Shown one piece after another: positions 1 through 10,974 of a DNA stretch of 64,000 nt (position 1 is the first letter of the stretch; each line of letters starts with the position of its first letter). A program made the translations under genes and the position numbers. The notes beneath the pieces were generated by a model. That model ran no database searches, had not been told where the DNA came from, and was given only the letters and a program-made list of their open reading frames with translations. The stretch comes from Thereva unica (taxonomy: Eukaryota > Arthropoda > Insecta > Diptera > Therevidae): positions 106,003,163 to 106,067,162 of the forward strand of contig OX465284.1 of NCBI GenBank assembly GCA_949987705.1, read 5' to 3'.

Positions 1-362
1 GCTTTCTTCAATGTCTTCTTAACTGGCTTGCGAATTTCATCTGGAATACGATGCATCTGCTGCTGTTGTGGCTGATCTGCCTGCATCAATTCTTCGACAT
101 TAAACTGTTCAATTAATTTTTGTACAGGATTCTGTTCAGGCTCCTTCTTATCATTGTTATCATCATCCTCGTCATTGTTATTAACCTTATCTAGCTTCTC
201 TCGTATATTATTATCCTCGTTATTATCAGATGGGATATTTTGAATTATCTGCAATGACTTATAGTGTGTATCAGCTAAATCCGTTGATGTTATTGAATTT
301 TGGTTAATTTCCGTATTTCTCTCATTTTTACAAACCAGCTCCTTAAGTATTCTATCCCGGTC
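1..362 (-). CDS. C-type lectin-like gene, coding exon 6, partial (hydrophilic tail)
   Basis: The acceptor is ATCATTTAG at 363-364 (complement). From 362 the minus strand is open to the window edge: 120 codons plus two bases, starting DRDRILKELVCK. The sequence is rich in Asn, Asp, Glu and Gln: acidic runs around NNNDEDDDNNDKKEPEQNP, then QKLIEQFNVEELMQ, a short Gln run, and basic RKPVKKTLKKA at the edge. No hydrophobic membrane segment appears before the edge, so whether the protein is secreted or membrane-anchored is undecided. The tail is likely disordered. The exon was recognised by frame continuity from exon 5 (phase 0) because it contains no natural start or stop. The rest of the gene lies left of this window. 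Confidence 0.82.
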
Positions 363-471
363 CTAAATGATTTTCGTTTAAGATTTTTTGGGTAAAGATA
401 GGATATATGTTTGTGTATGTATAAGTAAATATATACCCATGACCGGAATAATCATTCATTTGTAACCTTAC

Positions 472-611
472 CTGTTTCCCCCGGCATATTTGATGAATGG
501 TGCCTTCCTCTCCGCAATCTTTAGATAATTCTACACTCCCACTATCGGCCATGTACTGAATTGTCAATGATGGGATATCCCTTAGGGTACACTCTTCAGC
601 CCAGCTTGGGA
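472..611 (-). CDS. C-type lectin-like gene, coding exon 5 (cysteine module)
   Basis: This 140-nt exon follows an acceptor TTTCATTTCCAG and ends at donor GTAAGG in phase 0. It encodes residues 162-208, beginning VPSWAEECTLRDIPSL and ending HQICRGKQ. Three cysteines (169, 194, 204) and a TIQYMADSGSVELSKDCGEE core suggest a small disulfide-stabilised module after the lectin domain, possibly related to complement-control/sushi folds, though no family signature is clear. The frame is open through both junctions. Part of the exon also reads as a longer open stretch into intron 5, but the donor and the downstream acceptor fit better. Confidence 0.87.
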
Positions 612-846
612 CTGGAAATGAAAATAAAAAAAAAAAGGAAAAAGATAAAATTCGATAGATAAATACTGTATATACCCTTTTCTACAACAATGTGAGATTT
701 TCTCCAAAAAAAAAAAAAACGTTAAATAAATTTCTATTTTTTTTTCTATTTTAATTTTTTTTCTCTTTCTAGTCCCTTTTTTCTCATTTTTTTTCCATTC
801 TTTTCCTTTTTTTGTTGATTGTGTGTTTGTGTGTATATTTACTTAC

Positions 847-1007
847 CATTCATCTCACATAGGAAGGAGGCAGTTTCCGGTCCACCACATCTCAGTGCAT
901 GCCAACGAAAGTCTCTAACTGGATCAATAACAGCACAAAGAGGTGATTCGATTACTGGCAGGGGTTCAGCCCAGTATCCAGATTCTGATGGTAGGGGCTT
1001 AGAATTT
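847..1007 (-). CDS. C-type lectin-like gene, coding exon 4 (CTLD core and end)
   Basis: This 161-nt exon encodes residues 109-161. It includes SGYWAE, then SPLCAVID, WHALRCGGPE and SFLCEMN, which carry the last three CTLD cysteines (132, 148, 158). By family rules Cys60 should pair with Cys158 and Cys132 with Cys148. The carbohydrate-binding loop lacks an EPN or QPD tripeptide, and the WND calcium motif is replaced by F-R-W-H, so calcium-dependent sugar binding of the mannose or galactose type is unlikely. A protein-binding or calcium-independent role is more plausible. The acceptor is TTTTTCAG, the donor GTAAGT, ending in phase 1. It is separated from exon 3 by a 7.1-kb intron. Confidence 0.9.
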
Positions 1008-1500
1008 CTGAAAAATCGAATCAAACAGATAAACTAATTAGTGGACTGTTTTTTATCGGATATTTTTTTACGAGTTATCCTTCTCAGATATATTGGAAGT
1101 AACGAGCAGGTTAAGCCGTAAAAATTTTAGAATTGTACCTTTCTTTTTGGGTATAGATAAATATTGAGAAAGTCAGCAGATGTTAGAGGGGTTAATGTTA
1201 TATTTTTGGGATAAAATCGGGTAACGAGATAACCTAACGGTTTTTAAGGATATTTTTAGAATTTAGATTAACAATCCTGTAGGCAGTCTCCTTTAATTTC
1301 ACAATCGATATACCAATGCCCTGTTAACTTCAGTAATTGCGTTTTATTTAACTAAACAATATAAGTTCCTGTTTTTTTCATCTTCTTTTACTACAAAAAC
1401 TCTACGTGGATAACCTATTCGACATCGTAGAAAACTGTAGCTTCAGGAAAAATTATTGTTACCTGATCCCGAGCGAAAAAGAGAGACCGACAAATTTCAG
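1008..1500. other. Intron 3, left part: nothing recognised
   Basis: AT-rich intronic sequence after exon 4 with no open frame or repeat structure that I can support. Confidence 0.5.
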
Positions 1501-1504
1501 AACT

Positions 1505-1630
1505 ACACACTGCGTCAGTATCGAAAGCTTTATATTTTTAAAGGCGAGTGTCGTTTTAGCTTGCGATCCCCAATTGTATAGGAATCACGTCCATGCTGCT
1601 TTACCACTGTAATAGAACGAGAGGCCGAAT
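1505..1630. repeat. Interspersed repeat, copy 1 of a pair
   Basis: The segment with TTTATATTTTTAAAGGCGAG and GTGTCGTTTTA, then an ACGTC..ATGCTGCTT stretch, recurs at 5385-5515 in the same orientation with roughly 75-80% identity by eye. Neither copy encodes a protein. It is an unclassified dispersed family. Confidence 0.6.
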
Positions 1631-1950
1631 TCCGTAGGCGTGAACACGACTGTGTGTACGACTAAACGGATTCACTGCTCTGATTCCGCAAACATGAAGA
1701 ACCAATTCACGCTCATACTAAAGCAGCAGCCTCAAGTCGATTTTCTCTGAACATATATATTTTGCACAAGATAAACTTTTTGGCTTGTACAAATTGACTT
1801 GTGCAAGCCAGTTTGCACAAACATATCATTGCATGTAAACCGACCTTATGTCAGATGTTGAAATTGCCCCATTCTATTTGAAATGAGGTTTGCCTCATAC
1901 GGCCCTTATTAGAAACTGATAAGGCATAACTCACTTCAGTATCGCTGATT

Positions 1951-2143
1951 AACTCCGCCGTCGTCTGGTCCCAAGTCCAGGGTGTGAAAGGAGGAGGGTG
2001 GTCGATCTGCCGAGTTGACCAGAAAAGGGAAACCGTAGAAACTAGGCAAAAAACCGTATTTTTTAAAGCGGCACCGATAGCAGCGTATCCGTTGAGGGAC
2101 GTCCCGCTTGGAACGCCAGCTAACGGATCAAAGAAGAAGAAGA
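1951..2143 (+). mobile_element. Retroposed 193-bp element with (GAA)n tail and 13-bp TSD
   Basis: The insertion is flanked by perfect direct repeats AGTATCGCTGATT at 1938-1950 and 2144-2156. It ends in GCTAACGGATCAAAGAAGAA followed by GAAGAAGA. The 3' end resembles that of the minus-strand LINE ending near 42605 (GCTAACGTATCAAAGAAGAA). It is therefore either a strongly 5'-truncated copy of that LINE or a SINE that borrows its tail. No pol III box B was seen, which favours a truncated LINE. Confidence 0.75.
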
Positions 2144-2649
2144 AGTATCGCTGATTTTATTTTGTGATGTGTTCATGTGGAAATTAAATAGAAAGCCCTC
2201 TTTCAGCATGACCTTCATTTGCCACATGGAGTCCTCGTGACGAAAACGTACTTGGAAATCCCTCTTTCAGCATGCCTCTGCGGCAATCGACTTTTTAAAT
2301 GCTAGTCCGGTGGGATATACAAATATATATTCTTAAGCTCTGATGACCAGACACAACCAAAAAAATCGGCTGAAAACGTCGTTTGGGGAAAAGAGGGCAA
2401 TCGAGGACGAAACGATGGGCATACTTTTTGTAGCAACTCTCTCAAATTTTTTATGCAACTTTTTGACAGCTATGTGGTTGTTGTTGTTTTCTCTTTCTGG
2501 AAGAGAGGGAGAAAAATAGCAAAAGGGAGAACAGCTAGAACATTCTGATGTACAGTTCGTTGGAAAATTTGGCTATTGGAAAGAACGATTACAGCCGATT
2601 TTTGTTGGTTGACGCTCGTGTAATACTGAGCTATATAGAGCCTGACCTT

Positions 2650-2816
2650 GGTTGGCGCTTGAAGTGACAAATGGCGCGGGGACTGAAAAACGGAATCATA
2701 GTTCTCGAAAAAACGGTCATTTAGCGGAAAAACGAATTCAGGCGTGCGAGTTTTTTTTCGAGAACTATGATTTCGTTTTCCAGTCCCCGCGCCACTTGTC
2801 ACTTCAAGCGCCAACC
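2650..2816. repeat. Foldback 1 (about 65-bp arms)
   Basis: Left arm 2650-2714 (starts GGTTGGCGCTTGAAGTGAC) is the near-perfect inverse complement of 2750-2816 (ends TCACTTCAAGCGCCAACC), with a loop of about 35 bp. The two arms make similar open frames appear on both strands, an artefact of the palindrome. Confidence 0.85.
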
Positions 2817-2828
2817 ATGATCAGGCCC

Positions 2829-3058
2829 ATAATGGCTCCTGTGCTGAAAGACGAGTGGTGCGGCGTGAAAAGTAGTTTGAGTTGAAGAAAGTGACATTTC
2901 AGTGGAATTACGACTTTCAGCACCGGGGCCATAAACTCACCTTATCACTTCCATTCTCTGGCCGCGGAGCTGAAAGTCGTAATTCGACTGAAATCGCACC
3001 TTTTCCAACTCAAACGATTTGTCACGCGGCACGACTAGACTTTTAGCACAGGGGCCAA
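2829..3058. repeat. Foldback 2 (about 90-bp arms)
   Basis: Left arm 2829-2921 pairs with 2969-3058: ends such as GGCTCCTGTGCTGAAAG against CTTTTAGCACAGGGGCC, and inner ends CGACTTTCAGC against GCTGAAAGTCG. Identity is about 80% by eye. It directly follows foldback 1 and abuts the RNase H relic, so this may be one compound non-autonomous DNA element. Confidence 0.75.
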
Positions 3059-3059
3059 T

Positions 3060-3800
3060 ATATTTAGGTTTCGCGCTGCTGGTATGCTGTCGCCCTGCTT
3101 GTGTGCTGTCCGACCACGTGTCTTCGTCGCCAGAGTCAGAGACGCCCTCCAACATTCTGGATTATTAGGTGTACATAAAATATTTTGGGTGTTGGTCTCT
3201 TCACCCAAAATGACAGTGTGCACTTTTTCTTCCATCCCCACACCATCCACCGCTCGTCTTGTCTCCGGAGGTTCAGTAGTCTGAGATCGTAAAAGGGCAT
3301 TTTGGCCGAGGTGCATTTGTTAAGATCGATCCAATGCTTCTCTGTTTGTTGTATTGTGTGCTGTTTGTATCGGAGTTTAAAGGTGGCCCAAGGCATTTCA
3401 ACCTTTTCGTTTCCTTGAAAGAGAGTAGCGGTCGTGCCTTTCCTAGCCAGTTCGTCTGCTTTACAGTTTCCTTTTATATTTTGGGGCACCCCTACGAGGA
3501 GGCTCCTGAGGTACTGAGCCATCTCGTCAAGAGATCTGCGGCATTCACAGGATAGTACTAGAGCTGGTAGTGCAGGAGCGCTGAGCTTTCAAAGCTTGAC
3601 TATCCGAGAAGATGTAGACAGTTCGGCTCCTGTAGCTTTGCAGGTTGATTTGCAGAACATCTTCATGTCTGCCTAAAACCTCCGCTTGGTATACACTGCA
3701 GTGATCGGGTAGTCGGACAATCCCAAGCTCCGGTGAAAAGACTCGACCCTCAAGTTTAGAGCCATCAATGAAGAAGTTTATGGCATCCTAAATAAGTATG
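3060..3800 (-). pseudogene. LINE RNase H relic
   Basis: Read on the minus strand in shifting frames: FIDGSKLEGRVFSPELG (first catalytic Asp region), HCSVYQAEVLG, VYIFSDSQALKA, MAQYLRSLLVGVP, then NIKGNCKADELARKG. This is the RNase H domain order found at the C terminus of R1/I/jockey-type non-LTR retrotransposons (TDGS, E, SDSQ, GNxxADELA). Frameshifts and missing residues show it is dead. No reverse transcriptase remains next to it. Confidence 0.75.
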
Positions 3801-5384
3801 CGTGTTTTATTTCTCCATTCACCACTCGTAGTTCGTTAGTCGGTCTCGATGTTGACAGAGGTAAATCACATAGCCATGGTACTGCATTCGGGCTATGTGA
3901 CTTTTAACACTACACTTAAAATTAACTGCCCTACTATTCGGACTCTCCCCTGGCTTCACTCTATAATCAAATGGCAATTAAGTTCCTACCTTGGCGTTTC
4001 TCTTTGGCGTACATTCAGACATCGTTTTGGTGTTTTTTGTATGCGACCAATGCAGCACTTTTTAGTTCAATCAGAACCTTTTGGTATATATTTTGTGTTC
4101 AGGACATGTTCATAAAAACTTAAGTTAATTTCATTGACTGAACACCGAATACAGCTCGTCGTCGTTTTGACTTTAATAGTCGAAATAAATAGACTCTATG
4201 TTCAAGCGACTATAAAAGTTCTCATATCTTCTATTTTGATGTACTCTCCCGATTGATAAGAAATCAACCAAAAAACCCTCTCTACTACCCCCAAACTCAC
4301 TCAAACATCACAATGCACCCACCTTTCGGCATTGTACTGTCGATTCATCTCGCTGATGCCCTCCACCCATCAAACGTTTTTCCCAATACTCAATAAATTC
4401 AAAGGATCCTTTAATGTCCATAAAAACACCGATATTCCTGCTTGATGTGATGTTAACCCTTGATAGCAATCCCGATAGGTTTCATGTCACCTGGGTGCAT
4501 AACAACAACAACAAAAAACGCACGAATCGAAATCCTAGTAGAGGATAAAAAAATCAGTTTTATCCTTTATGCAAAGGTGTTTTTATGTGTACACGCCGTT
4601 ATCGAATTATTTTGACACAAAATGGGGTGTGATTGGGGGTGTGTGCTTTTTCCACGATTAGATGCGATTGGACTATAAAAAAATATGAGAAATTTTTAAT
4701 CACCTTTGCGCAATAGAAATGTGAGATTGAAGAATTTTGATTTATGTATACTTTTGGTGGTTATTGGATCCTTTATAACTTATCATTAAAGGATATATTT
4801 TTTCGGATGGTTTAGTGCACATTACCTTTGTATTTCAATATAACGAATTTTCATTACAGAATTCAGAACCCCACAAAATTATTTATTAGCAAATTGGTAG
4901 ATGAAATTTTGATATGTTTTGAGATTTCAATAGCTCGACATTGTACCGAACATGCATCGACATAAACCTAAGCCTATTAAAGGTCTTTGTGGTCAGACAT
5001 TGTTTCTGAACTGAATAATCGTTGCCGCTTTCAACTACATAAACTTTTGGTATGGTTAGTTCCATTGTTCTGCACATTATGCCCTAACTTGCACCCCAAT
5101 TCTTGCAGAGTTTCTGGGGGACTACGTCCAGCTACAATATCAAAGAGCTTTGTTTGTGAACCTGTCCACAGTCGGTCCTTCTATTTTCTCATGAAAACTG
5201 CTTTCATGTGTTTGTCTCTTGTTGTTGATGGGAAGGAGTCTGTTATGGAAATAGAATTTTCGAATTGTAAATTCATAATTTGGAATTGAACTCAAATACT
5301 GACTGATTCAAGAAATTCTGCAGCTGTTATGGAATTTTGAATGTAATTTATCAAGGTGCAGTGAAATAGTGGATATAAAAGTAA
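3801..5384. other. Intron 3: nothing recognised
   Basis: AT-rich non-coding sequence. Short open frames here show no domain or composition signal. No repeat structure longer than simple A/T runs was seen. Confidence 0.5.
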
Positions 5385-5515
5385 TAACTGCGCCGGTATC
5401 GAAAATTTTATATTTTTAAACGCGAGTGTCGTTTTACAAATACGGTCTCCCTACTGAGTACTAATTACGTCAAATGCTGCTTAACCTCTGTACTCGCACC
5501 AGAACCGGTATATTG
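5385..5515. repeat. Interspersed repeat, copy 2 of a pair
   Basis: Diverged copy of the segment at 1505-1630, sharing TATCGAAA, TTTATATTTTTAAA and GCGAGTGTCGTTTTA followed by the ACGTC..ATGCTGCTT stretch. Same orientation. Confidence 0.6.
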
Positions 5516-6285
5516 AGTATGCTAAGGGATACCCTTCACGGTCACCAACAAGATTGCCTAAAATATGCAGCAATGCAACAACAAAAACTAAAGCTTTGTA
5601 TGAGTTAAACTAAAACTTTACCGACCATATTTCAACAATATCCAGTTCAATCCACATAAATGGCTTTACCGACTAAAGTCCAGTTCATGTTCAGTTCGTG
5701 CTTGAAATTGTTGTTGATTTTTTCGCCAGAAGTCAGAAAGGCCAAAGCCCACCGGAATGGCATTCCCTCCCGTTCCTTTATAACCCCTCCAACCCCCTCC
5801 CCGTACTAAGCTTACTGCTAGACATTGCACCATGACGTGACAAATGACATGACGGACTAGTAGTACAAAGGGTGATTCCTGAGCTTAGCACTGCCACATA
5901 AAAAAAAAACTATTCTAGTTGATTACTCTCATTTGAAGGAGCTTTAAAGTTCAACTTCAGTTCGAGAGCAGTTAGGCGAATTGAGGTTTGTTTATTCTCA
6001 GTTGAATATGTGGAAATTGTATGCGAGCTGAGGTTATTTTAGAGTTCAGGTTGCCAATATGCGCGAACTTGCGCAGCTTAGCCGGTGAAGCGGGTATATT
6101 AGGGTATTCGATTCTGGATGGTGCTGAATGAAGGAGTTTACAGCAAAGACAAACATTTTGCACGAAGCCCGCCGATTTAACGAAATTCGCGCCGCGGGCA
6201 TGCATAAGCTTTATTTAGCTGCTAGTACTTTTCCTCCATATATCATGTGCTCCAGGAAATTGTTCATTGTTAGTAGCGCCTCGGT
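5516..6285. other. Intron 3: nothing recognised
   Basis: Unique-looking intronic sequence with no supported gene, repeat or RNA. Confidence 0.45.
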
Positions 6286-6289
6286 AAAT

Positions 6290-6670
6290 TTTTCAAATTA
6301 CGCCCTGCCATCGAGTAATTTCGACCAATTAGGGGTCGAGCCGAATCTCACGTGGGGAGAGGAGTCTCGAAAAATATCACGTAATTTTTTTCCTCAAGAA
6401 ACACTGTAATATTGCTTGAAGACTGGGTTAAATAAGTAAAGCATCTTTCTCCACTAAAGATATCCATTCACTGACAGGCCGCCGGCAGGCCAGGTCGGTA
6501 GGCCAGGTCGGCAGGCACGGCCCGATGAAGGCCACACATTACTCAGCCTGACTGAGGGATGAGGACTTCACGTATCCGTCTGCGGGGCCGTGGCATGCAG
6601 GTGACGCCATCAGACACACATGCGAAGACGCTCTAGACTTACGCCGTGAACATCCGTGAACAAGCTCGAA
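6290..6670 (-). repeat. Interspersed repeat family B, copy 1
   Basis: The complement reads GCCGTGCCTGCCGACCTGGC, then GTTTCTTGAGGAAAAAA and ACGTGATATTT, ending in a C-rich CGTGAGATTCGGC stretch. The same order occurs on the plus strand at 29400-29760. Near 6482-6520 a short GGCAGGCCAGGTC tandem is expanded relative to the other copy. The TE class is unknown. Confidence 0.65.
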
Positions 6671-8096
6671 CGGTAGTGTTGATGGTTTTCGCACCTAGCT
6701 CTTGCGTTCAGTTTCGAGTGGATACGGCTTGAATTCGTGATGTAAATTCACGGCTTGAGACTGAACAGAAGTTCTGCGGTGATTAGTTGTTTCAGTCGCA
6801 AAAGTCGCCGCAGGTAATTTATGGACTATCCTTAAAGGAATTATGCTCTGCGTCCTCTTGGATCCTTGGCATGCCAGGCATTGAAATTGAAACATTGGAA
6901 GTATTTTCAATATCTTGCATGCCCACTCAGGAGCTGCGTGAGGGCGTACCTCACTTCGCCACGCTCATTGTAACCCATCTCTCAAAGTTTATGATAAGTC
7001 AATGTGTCTCTTAACAGGCTCGTCTTGCCTGTATGCCTTATCCGCCATGCTGTCCGGTCGATCGTCATTCCATTCCAAAGCACCTACATTAGAACGAGCT
7101 GTGAGGAGATGATCTGTTCCCTCCCTATCTTGATCCTTACGGATACTGCCTTTCTTCATTTGCTAATCATCACAACTTCAGTTGTGTGCTCTGCAAGCTT
7201 CAGACCAGCTCTTTCTGGCCACGATTTAACTTTGCATATAGCTTAGCTTTCACACAATTCGATCTCCTCGAGGTAAACCGCGGGAACCCTTCTCTCTCAG
7301 GCATGGTGTAAATACTTCTGCGAACCTGTTTGGCGCTACCATAGCTACGGGCCTATTGATGGTTACCTTTTTGCCAGTGCCAGAGGATTCAATGACGAGA
7401 AGCACTTTCAGACATATATGCAATTTGTGAGTCCTGAAGAAAACTGTATCCATTGAGAAAGATGCTGCGGGTAACTGGCAATATCAGGTAAGGAATATTC
7501 TATTCTATTCTCATCTTACAGCAAAGTAAGACAGCAATTGTCACTGCCAGCTGTAGAACTGGATATCAATCTTCTCAATATATCATCATATGATGATTTA
7601 CTTCTCTGATGATATGATGGAGTTAGAAGATCAATTTAGCCTATATTTCATAAACTTGATGAATGAAGAAACGCATTCCAGCTCACATAACATTATAGAG
7701 AGCGACAGAGTTTCCGTTCTTGCTCTGAAAACACAAGTCCCGGTCTGTCACTTGGACTAATCAATTAAGTTCCACCCATTTAGATTTCAGCTAGTGTCGA
7801 CAAAGTTGTGCACTAAGTATACCCAGTGACCTGATATCGATCTAAATCAGTGTGAGATGAGACTTAAGTTTCACTTAGTCCTTTTGTAGTTAGTTGCAAC
7901 ATATTTGTCATGCAAAGTCTTTTACTACTACCTTCCCTCTTTTCGGTAATTACAATTGAGTTTAATTTTATAGAAAACAATTTTCTTTAAGTTCCAGCTG
8001 TAAAACAATAACAGAAAGTGCCACTATTAACTAAAGAAAAATAAAATTAAAATAAATGAATGCAATCAAAAGTTTTAATCAAATTTAAATACTTAC
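6671..8096. other. Intron 3, right part: nothing recognised
   Basis: Non-coding intron up to exon 3. A short ATATCATCATATGATGAT palindromic stretch occurs near 7580-7600. No gene or TE domain can be supported. Confidence 0.45.
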
Positions 8097-8211
8097 GACC
8101 AAGCAAAGCGTTTAGAATTTTGTGCCCTCATAAGGCCAATCCAGACCAGTTCGGTAACATCCAAAACTTTGAGAAAATCTCTGGTAGCATCAAACTGCAT
8201 GGAGTCCTCCA
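8097..8211 (-). CDS. C-type lectin-like gene, coding exon 3 (WIGL motif)
   Basis: This 115-nt exon completes Val70 and encodes residues to Trp107 plus two bases of codon 108. The acceptor is TTGTTACAG and the donor is a consensus GTAAGT (8091-8096 complement). It contains ARDF-like residues (DATRDFLKVLDV) and the CTLD signature V-W-I-G-L at 92-96, the central beta strand of the fold, then NSKRFAWS, the usual F-x-W-S position. Phase 2 at the end matches exon 4 (TC plus A gives Ser108). Intron 2, between exons 2 and 3, is 681 bp. Confidence 0.9.
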
Positions 8212-8892
8212 CTGTAACAATATGGGAATAAAGATTTAATCCAAAATTGTTTCGTCCTTGTACATATGTTGTTAAAAGATACGTTATATACATACATACA
8301 TATATATACATAAGTCCAACTTCTATATACTATCAAGTATCTAAATACCAGCAACTGCTGCCTCTGCCCTATTTAAACTTTCAAATAATGCAATATAACT
8401 ACACGAGGGTGTACCATACCTGGAAGCTGTGTGCTACCTTGGCTCCCCACTATACAATGGTAGAGATCTAGAATTTATGCTTTGCAGTGGAGCTCCGAAC
8501 TTATTTAGGAGGAATCCACAAAACAAGTCCTCGGAGGGATGTTTTATGTGTACAGAAACTCGGCGATAGCTAGTGCAGAGGAGCACACTCATAGCACTTA
8601 GGAAAGTAAACCGCTGTGTATTATTCACTGTTTCAATTAAAACTCTCAAACACCAGCTACCATAGCTGAAATCCCTCAAGGACACAATCCGAAGCAGCTT
8701 ACACACCCCTATCCCTATTTAGCTGGTGGTGCCGCTTGTTCGACACAGGGAATTGTAGCTTTATGAATAGTAATCCAGGAGTCATGTTTTTCGTATATAC
8801 ATATATGTATGTATGCATTTATTTAATTTTTTCCCAACTGCTAGGATAACTTAGTCTAGAGGAATATGAAATTGAAGGATCTAAACACAAAC
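8212..8892 (-). other. Intron 2 (681 bp)
   Basis: It lies between exons 2 and 3, with donor GTTTGTG and acceptor TTGTTACAG on the minus strand. It contains short TATA/CATA-rich microsatellites near 8280-8320 and 8795-8815. A stretch at 8400-8700 looks protein-like in places but no family could be named. Confidence 0.6.
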
Positions 8893-9022
8893 CTGTGACC
8901 AGATTAGCGTGATGGAATTGGCACACAGCATCTGCCTCAAACCAGGAGATTTGATCACGGAAAAAACGGTAGAAAACTGTGAACCCCTCCTGGGGTAATG
9001 TCCATGTGTTGCTGATGTTGAC
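8893..9022 (-). CDS. C-type lectin-like gene, coding exon 2 (CTLD start)
   Basis: This 130-nt exon encodes residues 27-69 plus one base. It is bounded by an acceptor with ...TTTCATTTCAG (9023-9025 complement CTG) and a donor GTTTGTG. The reading runs VNISNTWTLPQEGF, then ISWFEADAVCQFHHANLVT. The pattern W-F-E-A-D-A-V-C followed by L-V is the first alpha helix and first conserved cysteine (residue 60) of the C-type lectin fold. It ends in phase 1 and joins exon 3 (G plus TG gives Val70). Codon use and splice sites look like a conserved host gene, unlike the stop-ridden repeats around it. Confidence 0.88.
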
Positions 9023-9600
9023 CTGAAATGAAAAATTTTGAAAAAAAAAAAAGTTTAGTTTTTTTTTATACCGCACCAAAGTACTGCAATGTTATTAAAG
9101 CAACTAAGTTTCGAGGAGTTTGGGAAATGTTCAGAGATTTACATAGTTGGCACTAATTAACGACACAGAGGAGGTCTCTTTAGAGGGGATGTAAGGGAAT
9201 TTGTTAATTTAGTTTGTGTTTAGAGTAGATTTGTACAAATATGGTTGAATTGGCAAGGATTGCTGTTTATGTTCATTTCTGTATTGTCCAGTCTGGCATC
9301 TACAAATTATTTAATTAGGAGTTTTTAAAACCTCCATCGTACTATCGTTACATTTATTTTGTTTGTTATAGTCTGTCTTCGCCAAAGCAATTACATGATC
9401 TTAACTTCGAAATTGAATAATAAGTATTTTCATGGTTTTTGTAAGATCGTGTCCAATTTGTTGCTCGGTGAAAGATAATGTCCTGTCATGCCGTTTTTCC
9501 AACAGATGGCGTCAATTGTAAGTAAGTCACGACCCACAGACCGTAACAAACCGCGATAATAATACCTCTCCCAAAAAAACCTTTAGCAAAATAAATATTC
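9023..9600. other. Intron 1, nothing recognised
   Basis: AT-rich intronic sequence with a polypyrimidine run next to the exon 2 acceptor. No further features. Confidence 0.45.
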
Positions 9601-9680
9601 AACCAGCAGGCCAGGTGATCTTCTCTTTGAAAGCTTCACTGAAAAGCTTTAAAGCTTTCTACCCAGACGAGCTTTCCAGC

Positions 9681-9715
9681 TATAAAAGAAACCACCTACC
9701 AGGCCAAATTCAGTC
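9681..9715 (+). promoter_or_regulatory. TATA box plus initiator at canonical spacing
   Basis: TATAAAAG at 9681-9688 is followed by TTCAGTC at 9709-9715, with the candidate +1 A at 9712, 31 bp from the first T of the TATA box. This is textbook core-promoter geometry for an arthropod pol II gene. No supported gene follows. AATAAA occurs near 10085, so the block could be a solo LTR, but I found no terminal repeat or TSD. It could also be chance. Confidence 0.35.
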
Positions 9716-10204
9716 TTTCACCAGACTCGTTCCAGAGAGGTGTACGATCCAGCACAGTCCAACCACAGTCATAACACACATGCCAACCACATACCGACCA
9801 CTACCAAATACCTGTGGAATGTTGCCCAGGCCTTGCCGAAATGTACGATCCGACAGTATTCCTAGAAATCATGTCCTAAAAATGGAAGTTTGGAGAACCA
9901 CCGAACGAAACACCATTACAAGATCACAGCGAAACCACCCTTGATAAGAAGTGGCAGTTTGAAGTTCACTGTGTAAAATAGTGGTTAGAAAGATGTTCGC
10001 GTTTACCAATGAAGAAAAATTGTGCAAAGTTGAGGTAGATGCAATATTAGTACGACAAAGAGCAAAACGCTGCACGGGCTTGTGAATAAATTTGTAGTGT
10101 CTACGTTGAAGTCACTTTATGAAAATCTGCTGCTGCTGCTCTTCTAGGTTTGTGGAAGTAATTTATTGGTAAGGTATTGGCCTATTGTACTTCACCGTTA
10201 TACC

Positions 10205-10660
10205 TCATATATGTAGGCCAGACCAGGTTCAGCAGCTTGCCTAGTGGCTTCTCGCTTAGACTTGACTATTCGAGCAAGGTATCGTTGAAAAACATACCAC
10301 TGCCACGGTGATCATAGCTAACTGGAGTCTCCCAGGCTCCTGATCGAAGACCTGCCTTTAAACTGTTGAGAAGGCGTTCACGAAAGCAGTGCTCAGGTAT
10401 GCGCACTGGCTCTCCAATTTCAGCCAGACCCTCCTTGGCTGTGTCCAGAAACTTAGGGAAGATGGACTGTCTGGGGACGCTTATTGTTCCGGTAGGAGGC
10501 AAGTTAGGAGGATTTTTTCTTCTACAAGTCCTTGCTGAAGAGTTTTTAATTGATGTCGTTTAGACAACACATCAGATCAACTCGGCATGAGACTATTTCC
10601 CCTAGATGATATGGGAGCTGGTACTGCTCATTTTCTTATTGATCCTTGTCCTCCAGGGCT
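10205..10660 (+). repeat. Interspersed repeat family C, copy 1
   Basis: It shares with 38205-38540 the blocks GTTCAGCAGCTTGCCTAGTG (one or two changes), TCGCTTA, GGCTCTCCA, GTCCAGAAACTTAGGGA and TTTTTTCTTCTTC/TACAAG, in the same order and orientation. The minus strand is partly open but no known protein motif was found. Probably a diverged retroelement segment. Confidence 0.55.
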
Positions 10661-10974
10661 GCTGACCGCCATTCTGATTTATATCTCTTGGGAAGAAGTT
10701 TGCGAAAGTGGGTCTTGGCTGGTGACTCACCATCACAACTGTGCTGCTAGTTTATTACTATGAAGACTTTATGAATACGGACTTCTTGAGGACTAATTCT
10801 CAGGCTCCTAAAAGAGATAAATGGGACCTTTTCAAAACTAGTGATGGTGGTTGGAGGATGCTTTATATCTTTTGTAGATTGATATCTTAAACCAACTGAA
10901 GAAAGGAACTTTTATGTCCATACATCAATTTTTGCTCTATATCTTCTGCATTACACAGAATATTGAAAAACGTT

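Noticed and set aside
2470..2885. Two ORFs on opposite strands starting with the same MALEVT..GAGT residues
   Set aside because: They are the two arms of foldback 1 read from each side, not related genes.
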